A stretch of 52,340 bases of DNA. Source: Phycisphaerae bacterium (lineage in GTDB: Bacteria > Planctomycetota > Phycisphaerae > Sedimentisphaerales > Anaerobacaceae). Both the position numbers and the translations under genes were made by a program. Location of the stretch: positions 1-52,340 of the forward strand of contig JAQTMR010000007.1 in assembly GCA_028714255.1 (NCBI GenBank), given 5' to 3'. The notes below the pieces were generated by a model. That model made no database searches and was not told the origin of the DNA. It was given only the letters and a program-made list of their open reading frames with translations. The first letter of the stretch is position 1, and every line of letters starts with the position of its first letter. Of the stretch, positions 16,116-25,359 are shown one piece after another.

Positions 16116-17333
16116 ATGGCAAAGAAAGAAAAAGTTGTGTTGGCGTATAGCGGCGGTTTGGATACGAGCGTTATTCTGCCGTGGCTTAAAGAAACATACG
16201 GTTACGATGTAATCGCCTTTGCGGCTGAGCTTGGACAAGGTGATGAACTAACCGATATAAAGAAAAAGGCGATGGCCAGCGGGGCGGTCAAATATATAGT
16301 CAAAGACCTGCGGAAAGAATTTGTCGAAGAATATCTTTGGCCGATGCTGAAGTCCGGCGCGGTATACGAGAATGGGTATCTGTTGGGAACGAGCATCGCC
16401 CGGCCGTTAATCGCGAAACATCAGGTCGAAGTCGCTCACGCTGAAGGCGCTACAGCCGTCGCGCACGGCGCAACCGGCAAAGGCAACGACCAGGTGCGCT
16501 TCGAACTGACATATATGGCTCTCGACCCAACGCTAAAAATTATAGCTCCGTGGAAAGACCCGAACTTTACGCTGACCAGCCGGGAAGCGGCGGTCGATTA
16601 CGCGAAGAAGCATAAGATTCCAATCGACCAGAGCAAAAAGAAAATCTACTCCCGCGACCGCAACCTCTGGCACATCAGTCACGAAGGAGCCGACCTTGAA
16701 GACCCGGCCAATGAGCCGAAAGATGATTTGTTTGTAATATCGCAGCCGGTATCGAAAACGCCGGACAAGGCCGATTACGTGACAATAGGTTTCCACGAAG
16801 GTGTGCCGATAAAACTCGACGGCCAGTTGACAAGTGGTATTAGACTAATCGAGACGTTGAACAGTCTCGGCGGCAAACACGGCGTAGGCCAGATTGATAT
16901 AGTCGAAAATCGCTTAGTCGGTATGAAATCTCGCGGCGTATATGAAACGCCTGGCGGGGCGATTCTCGTCACGGCCCATAAAGCTATCGAGAGCCTTACG
17001 CTTGATAGAGATACTATGCACTACAAACAGCAGATTGCTCTGAAATACGCGGAGCTGGTTTATTACGGCCAGTGGTTTTCGCCGCTGCGGGAAGCGCTCG
17101 ATGCATTTGTCAATGTTACCCAGCAGAATGTTACCGGCGAGGTCAAGGTGAAACTATTCAAGGGACGCTGCACACCAGCCGGGGTAAAAAGCCCGAACAG
17201 TTTGTATCGGGCCGATTTGGCAAGTTTCAAAATGGGCGCGGAATACCAATCGACGGACGCAGCCGGCTTTATTCGTTTGTTCGGCTTGCCTATGAAAGTG
17301 GCAGGAGCAGTTAAAAGAGGCAAGAAGAAATGA
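16116..17333 (+). CDS. argG: Argininosuccinate synthase
   Basis: This encodes 405 residues, the normal length. It joins citrulline and aspartate with ATP to give argininosuccinate, the penultimate step of arginine synthesis, in the cytosol. The N-type PP-loop [12 protein letters not shown] (about 8-19) binds [16 protein letters not shown] (about 118-130) and the [15 protein letters not shown] segment are typical of the enzyme. The start ATG lies just after a short purine-rich stretch (GGTAGAAAA). No other arg gene is adjacent; an N-acetylglutamate synthase-like gene lies 11 kb away at 28321. Confidence 0.97.
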   Translation: MAKKEKVVLAYSGGLDTSVILPWLKETYGYDVIAFAAELGQGDELTDIKKKAMASGAVKYIVKDLRKEFVEEYLWPMLKSGAVYENGYLLGTSIARPLIAKHQVEVAHAEGATAVAHGATGKGNDQVRFELTYMALDPTLKIIAPWKDPNFTLTSREAAVDYAKKHKIPIDQSKKKIYSRDRNLWHISHEGADLEDPANEPKDDLFVISQPVSKTPDKADYVTIGFHEGVPIKLDGQLTSGIRLIETLNSLGGKHGVGQIDIVENRLVGMKSRGVYETPGGAILVTAHKAIESLTLDRDTMHYKQQIALKYAELVYYGQWFSPLREALDAFVNVTQQNVTGEVKVKLFKGRCTPAGVKSPNSLYRADLASFKMGAEYQSTDAAGFIRLFGLPMKVAGAVKRGKKK

Positions 17334-17366
17334 TTTAGCTTCTGACTCTAACGCAAAGGAGGCGTC

Positions 17367-18521
17367 GTGGCAGTACCTGATTGGATTTGGTTCGGTTTTA
17401 TTTTCGCTTTTGGCTGTTGCATAGGCAGCTTTCTCAATGTCGTCATTTATCGTCTTCCTCGCGATGAATCCCTGATAAAACCGCCCTCGGCTTGTCCGGC
17501 GTGCGGCAGCGGCATTAGTTTTTATGACAACATACCTTTGGTTTCGTGGCTGATGTTAGGGGCTAAGTGTCGCCATTGCAAAGCCCCAATCTCGCCGCGG
17601 TATTTTATTGTCGAGTTGTTGACCGGACTGATTTTCGTCGGCATGTTTTTTATGTTCTTTAATACCGATTTGCGTGCCGGTGTCGGAACATTTCCACAGG
17701 GCGGCTGGTTCATATATCTTACTTCTATAATTTTGTTGGCGAGTCTGATTGCCGCTTCGGCTATTGACCTGCAGTTGTGTGTCATACCATTGTCAATTTG
17801 CTGGTTTGCCACCGCGGCAGGTTTAATCGGTTCGGGACTCGGCGTTTTCATAATCGACCCTGCTATAATTCGCAGCTATGCCCTGTTGCCCAGTGCCTCG
17901 GCCAAGACCGGCTCTTTGGCCGCGGGAGCTGCGGTAGGGCTTGTAATATCATGGGGATTGTTGATAACCGGCCTGCTTAAAAGAAGTTACGATTCAGAGG
18001 ACCCTCAGGATTTTTCTCAGGGGCAGGAAGAGGCGATAGAACCGACGTTTAACCACCGTCTGGAGATTTGCAGGGAAATAATCTTTTTGTTGCCGATTAT
18101 CATTTGCTCACTAGCTGCCTGCTGGCTCACCCGGGAAAATCCGTTGATACGCGTATGGTGGCTGGATTTCTCACAACAGCCTGTAATTGCAGGACTTCTG
18201 GGCAGTCTGTGGGGCTACTTCGTAGGCTGTGGGCTTATCTGGTTCGCCCGCATTTTGGGCACTTTGGGCTTTGGGAAAGAGGCAATGGGGCTTGGTGATG
18301 TCCATTTAATGGGTGCTGCAGGGACGGTAATAGGCGCAGGTCTAACCGTAGTGGCGTTCTTTATCGCACCGTTCTTCGGTTTGGCCTGGGCGGGGCTGAG
18401 AGCACTTTTTAAGAAAACTCGACAAATTCCTTACGGTCCCTTCTTGTCATTGGGTGTATTAACTGTTATGATTTTACACGATAGAATACTTGATTACTTG
18501 TACGCGATATTCTATTATTAA
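17367..18521 (+). CDS. Prepilin peptidase / N-methyltransferase (A24 family)
   Basis: This encodes 384 residues starting at GTG, with a strong AAAGGAGG four to five bases upstream. It is a polytopic inner-membrane aspartyl protease that cleaves type IV pilin or type II secretion pseudopilin leaders. The N-terminal domain has GSFLNVVIYRLPR and two CxxC pairs (CPACGSG and CRHCKAP, about 35-75). The catalytic GLGDVHLMG, a form of the GxGD motif, is near residue 310; the first aspartate lies in AASAIDLQ near 134. It is longer than the usual 250-290 residues because of an acidic cytosolic insertion (about 205-240). No pilin genes are adjacent, so it probably serves systems elsewhere, perhaps with ComEC downstream. 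Confidence 0.92.
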   Translation: MAVPDWIWFGFIFAFGCCIGSFLNVVIYRLPRDESLIKPPSACPACGSGISFYDNIPLVSWLMLGAKCRHCKAPISPRYFIVELLTGLIFVGMFFMFFNTDLRAGVGTFPQGGWFIYLTSIILLASLIAASAIDLQLCVIPLSICWFATAAGLIGSGLGVFIIDPAIIRSYALLPSASAKTGSLAAGAAVGLVISWGLLITGLLKRSYDSEDPQDFSQGQEEAIEPTFNHRLEICREIIFLLPIIICSLAACWLTRENPLIRVWWLDFSQQPVIAGLLGSLWGYFVGCGLIWFARILGTLGFGKEAMGLGDVHLMGAAGTVIGAGLTVVAFFIAPFFGLAWAGLRALFKKTRQIPYGPFLSLGVLTVMILHDRILDYLYAIFYY

Positions 18522-18571
18522 GTACTGAAACCCACAAAAAATAAATTTTGATGTATAAAGGAGATATCAAA

Positions 18572-19231
18572 ATGCAAACCGTTAACAAAAAAGCAATCAT
18601 TCTGTTACTCTGTGTCGCATCAGCCGCATTTTTATCAGGTTGTACTGATTGGAAGAAGAAATATAAAGCTATGAACGTTGAGCACGAGAATCTAAAAGGT
18701 TTGCTTGAGCGAGAAAGGTCAGAAAAAGGCCAGCTCACTGAGCAGGTTTCACAAAACCAGCAGACAATAGAAGAGCTCCAGAGACAAATTTCCGAACGCA
18801 ACCAAAGCCCTGCTCAGGCCAGTGGTTTCGGAGAAGGCTATGATGTTGCATTTGACGCTCAAGCCGGTACGGTTACGGTAACCCTTCCGAACGCAATACT
18901 GTTCGACCCGGGTAAAGCTAACCTGAAAAAAAGTACCAGCGCCGAGCTCGACCATATCCAGTCGGTGTTGCAGAGTAAATACTCTGGTCGACAGGTAGAT
19001 GTTGTAGGCCATACCGACTCAGACCCTATTAAAAAATCGCAATGGAAGGACAACTGGGAACTTTCAGCCCAGCGTTCCCTCTCTGTAGTTAGATACCTGG
19101 TTGAACGTGGAGTTTCCAAAGATACTATTCGAGCGGTAGGCCGAGGTGAAAGCCAGCCCGTTGCCCCGAATGATTCTGCCAGTGGTAAAGCGAAAAACCG
19201 AAGGGTTGAAATCGTCGTTCATATGAAGTAA
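18572..19231 (+). CDS. OmpA/Pal-like peptidoglycan-binding lipoprotein
   Basis: This encodes 219 residues from the ATG at 18572, preceded by AAAGGAGA. A lipoprotein signal peptide ends in LSGC (lipidated Cys about residue 24). Residues 30-75 form a charged coiled coil. Residues 90-219 are an OmpA C-terminal domain: FDPGKANLKKSTSAELD, VVGHTDSDP, LSAQRSLSVVRYL and the terminal NRRVEIVV, with the Asp and Arg that bind diaminopimelate. The protein is expected to tether the outer membrane to peptidoglycan, which supports a diderm cell wall with peptidoglycan. It ends in a strong terminator. Confidence 0.93.
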   Translation: MQTVNKKAIILLLCVASAAFLSGCTDWKKKYKAMNVEHENLKGLLERERSEKGQLTEQVSQNQQTIEELQRQISERNQSPAQASGFGEGYDVAFDAQAGTVTVTLPNAILFDPGKANLKKSTSAELDHIQSVLQSKYSGRQVDVVGHTDSDPIKKSQWKDNWELSAQRSLSVVRYLVERGVSKDTIRAVGRGESQPVAPNDSASGKAKNRRVEIVVHMK

Positions 19232-19258
19232 CTGCGTTTTTGGGTATATCGAAAAATT

Positions 19259-19290
19259 ATAGCCTTTACTGTGTAAAGGCTATTTTTTTT
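19259..19290. terminator. Bidirectional intrinsic terminator
   Basis: A perfect 11-bp stem, ATAGCCTTTAC (19259-19269) with GTAAAGGCTAT (19273-19283), has a 3-base loop. It is followed on the plus strand by a run of T and on the minus strand by AATTTTTC. It lies between the convergent OmpA lipoprotein and comEC genes and can serve both. Confidence 0.95.
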
Positions 19291-21860
19291 TATTTTTGTT
19301 TTACAAATACGGCAGTTTTTACTGTGCCGTCTTTCCCGGTGTAAATAGTAAGGGCCCCGTCTTTGGCCGTGTAGAACGATTTTGGTTTGTTTCCTGTCGT
19401 TGTTGCCTGTTGCCTCTGGTAGTCCCGCCAGCCGCAACTGCATATCAAAATATCAGCGCCGAGGTTTTCGATAAAATATTGTTCGGTGGTTTTTATTGAG
19501 CCGTGATGCGGAACAACGATAACATCGACTTTTAGATTTGGATTTAACCGAAGTAGTTCTGCCTGCGCAAGTTTTTCAATATCAGAACACAGAAGTATTT
19601 TTTTATCTGCAAATTCAATTAGCGAAACTACTGATTTGTTGTTATCGCTAAATTCGTCAATTACGCTTGTCTGCTCATTGGGCCAGATGATTTTTACCTT
19701 TGCGTTACTGTTCAGGTTCAGTTCTTTGCCCAAACGCTGCACTTCGAGTCCTTTTTTACTTAACGATTCTTTGAGGAATTTTGCCGTTCCCCATTGCTCC
19801 ATCTGACTAAAAAAAGCGTCGTTGGCATACACGCCGCCGACTTCGCAGCACTCGGCAATCTCGGGTATGCCGTTAATGTGGTCCACATCGTTATGGCTTA
19901 TGATAATCGAATCGATTCTGTTTATTCCGCTATATGCCAAAAATGGTGCCACGATTCGTCTGCCGATATCGCTGCCGTACATCGAGCCTGCGTCGAACAA
20001 GATATTCTCACCGCCCGGCATCTGGGCCAATATCGCCTGTCCGTGCCCGACATCCAGACAGGTCATAATCAAGTTGTCACGATGCGTCCTTTGCCATTTA
20101 GTTGCACCTAAGAAGACAATCACGACCAGAATCATTGCGGTACAGATTATTTTTTTAATCATCGGACGGCGTAAATGAACGAAGAATGCGAAAAGTATAA
20201 AGCAATAATACAAAATAATTATTGCAACCGGCACGTGCCCTATAAGTATTTGCGAAAAGTCCGGATGTGCGAGGAGTTTTACGAGCCAAATCAGCAAATC
20301 GGACAGGAAATTCACGATTACGCCCAATACAATCGCTGCGCTCGGCAGTAAAAAAGAGAGAGTTATCTTCAAATATCCAAAAGTCAAAATCCCGGCAACT
20401 ACTGGAAAAACAATCACTGTCCAGAGACTCGCAAGGGGGATAATGGTATAAAAATGATACAGCAGAATCCCGGCACCGCCCAGCCAGGCAGTAAGGCCTG
20501 TAGAAAATAATTGCAACAAATACACTCCGAGTTTTGAGGCTGTTTGAAAAAAGGGTTTGTTTTTTGCGGCTTCGTTGAATGAAAGAATACCTGTGATTTT
20601 TTCATGAAGAAAAAAATAGTTTCGTTTGCAAAAAAGCAAAATTCCAAGCACACATGCGAATGATAACTGCCAGCCGGCCTCGAACAATCCCGTCGGTCTT
20701 ATTAGCAGAAGGATTATCGCTGCTAACGATAACGTGTTAAGAGAATTGGGGCCTCGGCGAAAGAAAAACGATACGCAGAAAACAAAGACTATTATAGCCG
20801 CTCGCAGCGTCGGCGCCCTCGGCGGGACAATCAGCAAAAAAACGCATATCGCGATTGTACAGATAATTGCCCTGCCGCGTTTTAGCAGTTCTGCTGTCTT
20901 GCACAGCCACCATATAACACCAGCTAAAATTCCCAAATGCAGGCCGGAGAGGCTGATGAAATGCAGCAAACCTGTTTTTTGAAATGCCAGGTAAGTACTG
21001 CTGTCGATATTTCCTCTGTAACCCAGCAGCAGCGCTTCGAGCAGACCTCGGTTTCTTTCTTCTATTGACAGGTCGCCTGACAATGCCTGCATAGCAGATT
21101 CTCGCATTTCCCCTTTTATTTTTGTAAAGAGGTTCTTGTCACTATTGCTTCCTAATAATTCAATGCCGTCCCGTGATTTGACCGAGGCCGCGATGAAGAC
21201 ATTTTTACTCGCCAGATACTCGGCGATATCAAACTGGCCCGGGTTAGTTGCCTTTTTGAATCTGTCCAGCCAGCAGTATGCCTGTATATAATTGCCTGCC
21301 TTTAAGTCCAATACCTTCTCATCGACCTGTACCCGCACGGTCCCGCTTGCCTTTGCCCAGCCGGTGACGGTTTCGACTTCACAGAGCTTCAGGTAAAAGC
21401 TGCTGGCCGGGTCGCTATGTGAGAACCTTGCAAACTCCCAGTCTCGGTTTTTTTTAATATACGGTTCAGTAATAATAACCCCGCGAATTGTCGCCAACTT
21501 TCGTTCATCGGCGACAAGATTGCGGATGTCATTAGGTTCGGCTTGATAGCAAGTTGTCAGTCGAATCGCACCGAGACAAACAAAGCCGACCAAAGCCGTA
21601 TAGGCCAATAAGCTCGGCAGTTGTTCTTCTTTATTGCGATATACGACATACAAAATAATCGTTACTGCTGCACAGGCCCCAATGTATGCCAGCCAGAACC
21701 AGACCGCTAAATCAAATTTATTTTGTAATGTAATTCCTGCGATTAACCCAACTGCCGCGAACAGCAGGGGGGCGGTGCTTATGATTTGTTTGTGAGAATC
21801 GGCAAAGCCACCGGTGAGTTGTTTATCAATCAGTTCTAATTTCCGCCGTATATCGTCCAT
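19290..21860 (-). CDS. comEC: ComEC/Rec2 DNA-uptake channel
   Basis: This encodes 856 residues. The protein forms the inner-membrane channel for single-stranded DNA during natural transformation. Layout: an N-terminal membrane and OB-like region (about 20-230); the Competence domain with many helices (about 240-560, including GLLHFISLSGLHLGILAG near 295); and a C-terminal metallo-beta-lactamase-fold domain (about 590-850) with CLDVGHGQAIL, LFDAGS, the HxxxDH-type SHNDVDHING and VPHHGS. This is the full three-part form, so the lactamase-like domain may degrade the non-transported strand. Together with the prepilin peptidase it suggests competence, though no ComEA or pilus genes are in the window. 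Confidence 0.95.
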   Translation of the reverse strand: MDDIRRKLELIDKQLTGGFADSHKQIISTAPLLFAAVGLIAGITLQNKFDLAVWFWLAYIGACAAVTIILYVVYRNKEEQLPSLLAYTALVGFVCLGAIRLTTCYQAEPNDIRNLVADERKLATIRGVIITEPYIKKNRDWEFARFSHSDPASSFYLKLCEVETVTGWAKASGTVRVQVDEKVLDLKAGNYIQAYCWLDRFKKATNPGQFDIAEYLASKNVFIAASVKSRDGIELLGSNSDKNLFTKIKGEMRESAMQALSGDLSIEERNRGLLEALLLGYRGNIDSSTYLAFQKTGLLHFISLSGLHLGILAGVIWWLCKTAELLKRGRAIICTIAICVFLLIVPPRAPTLRAAIIVFVFCVSFFFRRGPNSLNTLSLAAIILLLIRPTGLFEAGWQLSFACVLGILLFCKRNYFFLHEKITGILSFNEAAKNKPFFQTASKLGVYLLQLFSTGLTAWLGGAGILLYHFYTIIPLASLWTVIVFPVVAGILTFGYLKITLSFLLPSAAIVLGVIVNFLSDLLIWLVKLLAHPDFSQILIGHVPVAIIILYYCFILFAFFVHLRRPMIKKIICTAMILVVIVFLGATKWQRTHRDNLIMTCLDVGHGQAILAQMPGGENILFDAGSMYGSDIGRRIVAPFLAYSGINRIDSIIISHNDVDHINGIPEIAECCEVGGVYANDAFFSQMEQWGTAKFLKESLSKKGLEVQRLGKELNLNSNAKVKIIWPNEQTSVIDEFSDNNKSVVSLIEFADKKILLCSDIEKLAQAELLRLNPNLKVDVIVVPHHGSIKTTEQYFIENLGADILICSCGWRDYQRQQATTTGNKPKSFYTAKDGALTIYTGKDGTVKTAVFVKQK

Positions 21861-21952
21861 TATGGAAATAAAGTATAGGGATGGGGTAAAAGAGGCAAGA
21901 GTTATTTAGCGAGGATTTCCGCTCAGGCGGGGCGAAGGCATTTTATAACCAA

Positions 21953-22002
21953 GCGGCAAAAAGGCAGGGCGGCGTAGCCGGCACCCAGAACCTTTTTGCC
22001 GC
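21953..22002. repeat. Inverted repeat GCGGCAAAAAGG ... CCTTTTTGCCGC
   Basis: A perfect 12-bp inverted repeat (21953-21964 and 21991-22002) encloses a 26-base GC-rich spacer. It lies 24 bases beyond the stop of the minus-strand unknown gene. It has no T-run and its interior is GC-rich with further self-complementarity, so it looks more like a repeat element than a plain terminator. Confidence 0.75.
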
Positions 22003-22026
22003 GGTATTTCTTTTGAGCCAACTTGG

Positions 22027-22416
22027 TTATATTGGCTTGCAAACAGCGTCCCAGACCGTCCAATAAGTTGCGTCGCTGCCGTCTTCGTTGGCGACAATTC
22101 CCACCATCCCGGCACAATTCGAATTACAACCGATGTCCGGCTTGCTGTACGGCTCGGGCGAGAGTGTCTTTTCTGCAAACTTGGGGCCTGAAGCGGTAAC
22201 AGTTACCTTGAACACTCCGGACAGCTTGGGGGTTTTCAACTCTTTCTGCGGATTGTCCGAAGTGATGGAGCCTGCCCAGTTGCCGTCGGTCTGTTCGATT
22301 TTTACCGCCCATTTTGTAACATACTTCGATGTTTGGTTCTGCGGCGAGATATACGCCCAGAACTGCGCGCCTTGACCTAATTCCAACGCGTCTTCGACAT
22401 TTGCCATACCAATCAT
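22027..22416 (-). CDS. Small cytosolic protein of unknown function with a conserved-looking Cys motif
   Basis: This encodes 129 residues from the ATG at 22416, which is six bases from AAAGGAG; an ATG at 22422 is too close to that site. There is no signal peptide or membrane segment. The middle is beta-rich (KWAVKIEQTDGNWAGSI, SGVFKVTVTASGP), like a single immunoglobulin-like sandwich. The C-terminus carries PDIGCNSNCAGMVGIVAN and DATYWTVWDAVCK, with three cysteines. I do not recognise the family. A 330-bp gene-free gap upstream (22417-22749) holds a small CCGTA-CTTT-TACGG hairpin (22586-22599) and presumably its promoter; nothing else is evident there. Confidence 0.7.
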   Translation of the reverse strand: MIGMANVEDALELGQGAQFWAYISPQNQTSKYVTKWAVKIEQTDGNWAGSITSDNPQKELKTPKLSGVFKVTVTASGPKFAEKTLSPEPYSKPDIGCNSNCAGMVGIVANEDGSDATYWTVWDAVCKPI

Positions 22417-22749
22417 TTCCATTCTCCTTTCAAATTTAAATGTTACATTCGCGTAATATAAGGGTCGGATTGAAAGATTTGTCTGCGGAAACTGCTTCAA
22501 CCCAAGCCCACTTTCAAACAAATTTAACGGTTATTGTTGTGTGTTATTGCCCGGCTGTCGTTTAACTGGTCGGTGTACAGAAACCCCGTACTTTTACGGA
22601 TTTATTTTCGACGACACACCTGACAAAATGCCCCATCTTTAACCCCCATTACAAACCTGATTATTACGGACTTATAAACCGTATATCGTAGATATAAAGA
22701 CCTGTCTTAATGGCTTTATAGGACTTTTGAGGATTTTTTAATGGCAGGA

Positions 22750-24024
22750 CTACAGGCGGGGGGTGATTTTTTCTTTGCCCATATATGGCTGAAGGACTTT
22801 CGGGATTGTTACCGAGCCGTCGGCGTTCTGATAAAGTTCGAGAAGCGGTATCAAAACCCTTGGGCTTGCGATTACGGTATTATTCAAGGTATGGCAGAAT
22901 AGATTTTTCTTCGCAGCAGGGTCTTTATAGCGAAGGTTCATTCTTCTTGCCTGGAATTCGTAGAATTTGCTTGCACTGTGCGTTTCGCAATAATTTTTGC
23001 GCGACGGCATCCAGGCTTCGATGTCGTATTTTTTTGCCTGGCCTCTGCCTAAGTCGCCGGTGCAGACCATGACGACCCGGTAGGGCAGTCCCAGTGCAGC
23101 CATTACGCCTTCTGAATTGGCCAGAATTTCCTCGTGGAATTTATTGCTCTCTTCTACGCTGTTTTCGCAGATGACCACCTGTTCGACCTTATCGAACTGA
23201 TGGATTCTGTAAAGCCCGTATGTATCTTTGCCCGCCGAGCCTGCTTCGCGCCTGAAACAGCTTGACATCGCAAAGAATTTGAGAGGCAGTTCGTCGGTCT
23301 TTAATATCTCGTCCATTCGGTAAGCCGTCAGCGGCACTTCGGCAGTGCCTGCGAGATTAAGCTGGTCTGCTTCCATCCGATATGTCTGGTCTTCGGAGCC
23401 TGGGAAAAAGCCTGTCCCTGTCATTGTCTCATCTTTCATAAGCAGCGGCACCGACATTGGGACATAGCCACGGCCCACCATAAAATCTACCGCAAACCGA
23501 AGAACCGCCCAGTGCAGCATCGCTCCATCGCCTTTTAAGATGTAATTTCTCGTGCCGGCTAATTTCACGCCCCGCTCGATATCTATGATGTCGAGGCTTG
23601 TTCCCAATTGGACATGGTCTTTCGGCTCGAAATCGAATTGCCTGACTTTTCCCTCTCTTCTTATCTCAACGTTTTCGGTATCATCTTTGCCGACGGGTAC
23701 ATCATCATCCGTCGGCTGCGCAACCTGCAGAATCAACGCGTCAAATTCTGGCTTGAGCTCTTTAATTTGTTGTTGAAGCGTTGTTTCTTCTTTTTTGGTA
23801 AGAGACAATTCCGAAAGCGCAGCTTGCAATTCATTTCCTGATAACGTCGGGATAGACTTGCCCACACGGTTTTTAATGGTGAGTAAATCCTGAAGATGTT
23901 CGTTATTGAACCTGAGTTGCTGATCTAATTCAAGTAATCTATAAATGTCGATGTCGAATTTTTTTGCCTTACAGGCATCCTGATACTTTTGTGGATTTTC
24001 GCGAATTAGCTTTATATCTATCAT
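22750..24024 (-). CDS. serS: Seryl-tRNA synthetase
   Basis: This encodes 424 residues, the normal length. It charges tRNA-Ser (and tRNA-Sec) with serine. Residues 1-110 form the antiparallel coiled-coil arm (IDIKLIRENPQKYQDAC, then a long heptad region). The class II core follows: TAEVPLTAYRMDEIL, motif 2 in FAMSSCFRREAGSAGKDTYG with RIHQFDKVEQ, and motif 3 near IASPRVLIPLLELYQ at about 385. It is the last gene of the minus-strand fatty-acid-like operon, three bases after the upstream ketosynthase stop, so its expression is probably tied to that operon. Confidence 0.97.
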   Translation of the reverse strand: MIDIKLIRENPQKYQDACKAKKFDIDIYRLLELDQQLRFNNEHLQDLLTIKNRVGKSIPTLSGNELQAALSELSLTKKEETTLQQQIKELKPEFDALILQVAQPTDDDVPVGKDDTENVEIRREGKVRQFDFEPKDHVQLGTSLDIIDIERGVKLAGTRNYILKGDGAMLHWAVLRFAVDFMVGRGYVPMSVPLLMKDETMTGTGFFPGSEDQTYRMEADQLNLAGTAEVPLTAYRMDEILKTDELPLKFFAMSSCFRREAGSAGKDTYGLYRIHQFDKVEQVVICENSVEESNKFHEEILANSEGVMAALGLPYRVVMVCTGDLGRGQAKKYDIEAWMPSRKNYCETHSASKFYEFQARRMNLRYKDPAAKKNLFCHTLNNTVIASPRVLIPLLELYQNADGSVTIPKVLQPYMGKEKITPRL

Positions 24025-24027
24025 AGC

Positions 24028-25353
24028 TTAATTTTCTCTGAAACGCTTAATGATAACAACATTATTTTGTCCGCCGAAGCCGAAAGATTCATTCATCGCG
24101 ATATCGACCTGCATTTTTCTGGGCTTATTCGGGACATAATCGAGGTCAAGCTCGGGAGCAGGGTCGTTTAGGTTCATAGTCGGCGGGACTATATTGTCCC
24201 GTATTGCCAGGACACATGTAATTAATTCGGCGGCACCAGCGGCCCCGATTAAGTGCCCGAGGGTGCTTTTGACGCTGCTGGCAGGGGTGTTTTTCGCTTT
24301 TTCCTTAAAGACTGCTTTAATAGCCTTGGTTTCTATCGAATCGTTTTCCGACGTGCTTGTGCCGTGTGTGTTTATGTAATTCACATCGCCGCAGCTAATT
24401 CCTGCATCAGCCAATGCCCGGGTCATCGCTTGTATTGCTCCTCTGCCTTCTTCGTGCATATCCGTGATTCTGAATGCGTCGGAGCTGCTGCCGTAGCCGA
24501 TGACTTCAGCCAAAATTTTTACCCCTCTTTTTTTCGCTGAATCCAGGCTTTCAAGAATAACTATCGCCGCACCTTCACCGATAACAAAACCATCTCTGCT
24601 GGCAGAGAATGGTCTTGAAGCTGTTTCGGGACTGTCGTTTCGCCTCGATAGCGCCGTAAGCCGGCTAAAACCAGTGATACCCAGCGGGTGTATCATCGAG
24701 TGCGCCCCGCCTGCAATCACCACATCCGCACCGCCCCGGCGAATTATCATCGTTGCTTCGCCGACCGATTGGGTGCTCGCTGCACAGGCGGTAAGACAGC
24801 TTCTTACAGGCCCGCGAGCGCCGGTGAGCATCGCAATATGAGCGGCAGGCATATTCGCTTCCTGTTCTAATTCGTGCATTGCTTTCATTTCTACCGCAGC
24901 GGTATGAGCCCATTTTGTCCAGTCCATCTGGTTTGTCTGGTTGTCCCACCCGGCTGCGATTGCGCCGAAAAATGCTTCGTGATTTGCCGCTCCTTCACCT
25001 GCTCCAAGATAAATCCCCATTCGTTTTCGGTCGATGCCGTCTGCGGGGGTGTCGGTTTCGACATCAATACCAGCTTGTTTGCACGCCTGAACCGCCGCTC
25101 CGACGGCAAACTTGCTTCCTCGATTGCCGTCTTTGTGCAGATTGGGGTTCTTCGTGAACTTTGTAAAATCGTAATCTTTTACTTCGGAACTAAATGTTGT
25201 CGGGAACGTCGACGCGTCGAAAATGGTAGTCTTGGCGGCTCCGCTTTTACCGGCCAGCACCGCCTGCCACATTGTTTCAACGTCGTGACCGAGCGGACAA
25301 ATAATCCCCATGCCTGTAATTACAACTCGCTCATTTTTTCCATCATGCGTCAT
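24028..25353 (-). CDS. fabF: Beta-ketoacyl-ACP synthase (KAS II type), catalytic
   Basis: This encodes 441 residues of the thiolase fold. It elongates acyl chains on ACP by decarboxylative condensation with malonyl-ACP. The full Cys-His-His triad is present: Cys190 in LTACAAST, His330 in INTHGTST and His367 in STLGHLIGAAG. The end FGFGGQNNVVIIK is typical. It lies six bases downstream of a second, altered ketosynthase, so the two probably form a heterodimer or act in succession, as in type II polyketide or ladderane-like systems. Slightly longer than E. coli FabF (413) through an insertion at about 135-170. Confidence 0.93.
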   Translation of the reverse strand: MTHDGKNERVVITGMGIICPLGHDVETMWQAVLAGKSGAAKTTIFDASTFPTTFSSEVKDYDFTKFTKNPNLHKDGNRGSKFAVGAAVQACKQAGIDVETDTPADGIDRKRMGIYLGAGEGAANHEAFFGAIAAGWDNQTNQMDWTKWAHTAAVEMKAMHELEQEANMPAAHIAMLTGARGPVRSCLTACAASTQSVGEATMIIRRGGADVVIAGGAHSMIHPLGITGFSRLTALSRRNDSPETASRPFSASRDGFVIGEGAAIVILESLDSAKKRGVKILAEVIGYGSSSDAFRITDMHEEGRGAIQAMTRALADAGISCGDVNYINTHGTSTSENDSIETKAIKAVFKEKAKNTPASSVKSTLGHLIGAAGAAELITCVLAIRDNIVPPTMNLNDPAPELDLDYVPNKPRKMQVDIAMNESFGFGGQNNVVIIKRFREN

Positions 25354-25359
25354 TTTAAT

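Noticed and set aside
21906-22178. Minus-strand 90-residue frame overlapping the unknown protein's 3' end
   Set aside because: It is a shadow frame extended by the inverted repeat; the 22027-22416 frame has the ribosome site and better composition.
22586-22599. CCGTA-CTTT-TACGG hairpin as serS terminator
   Set aside because: The stem is only 5 bp, it lacks a T-run and it is about 150 bases beyond the serS stop.
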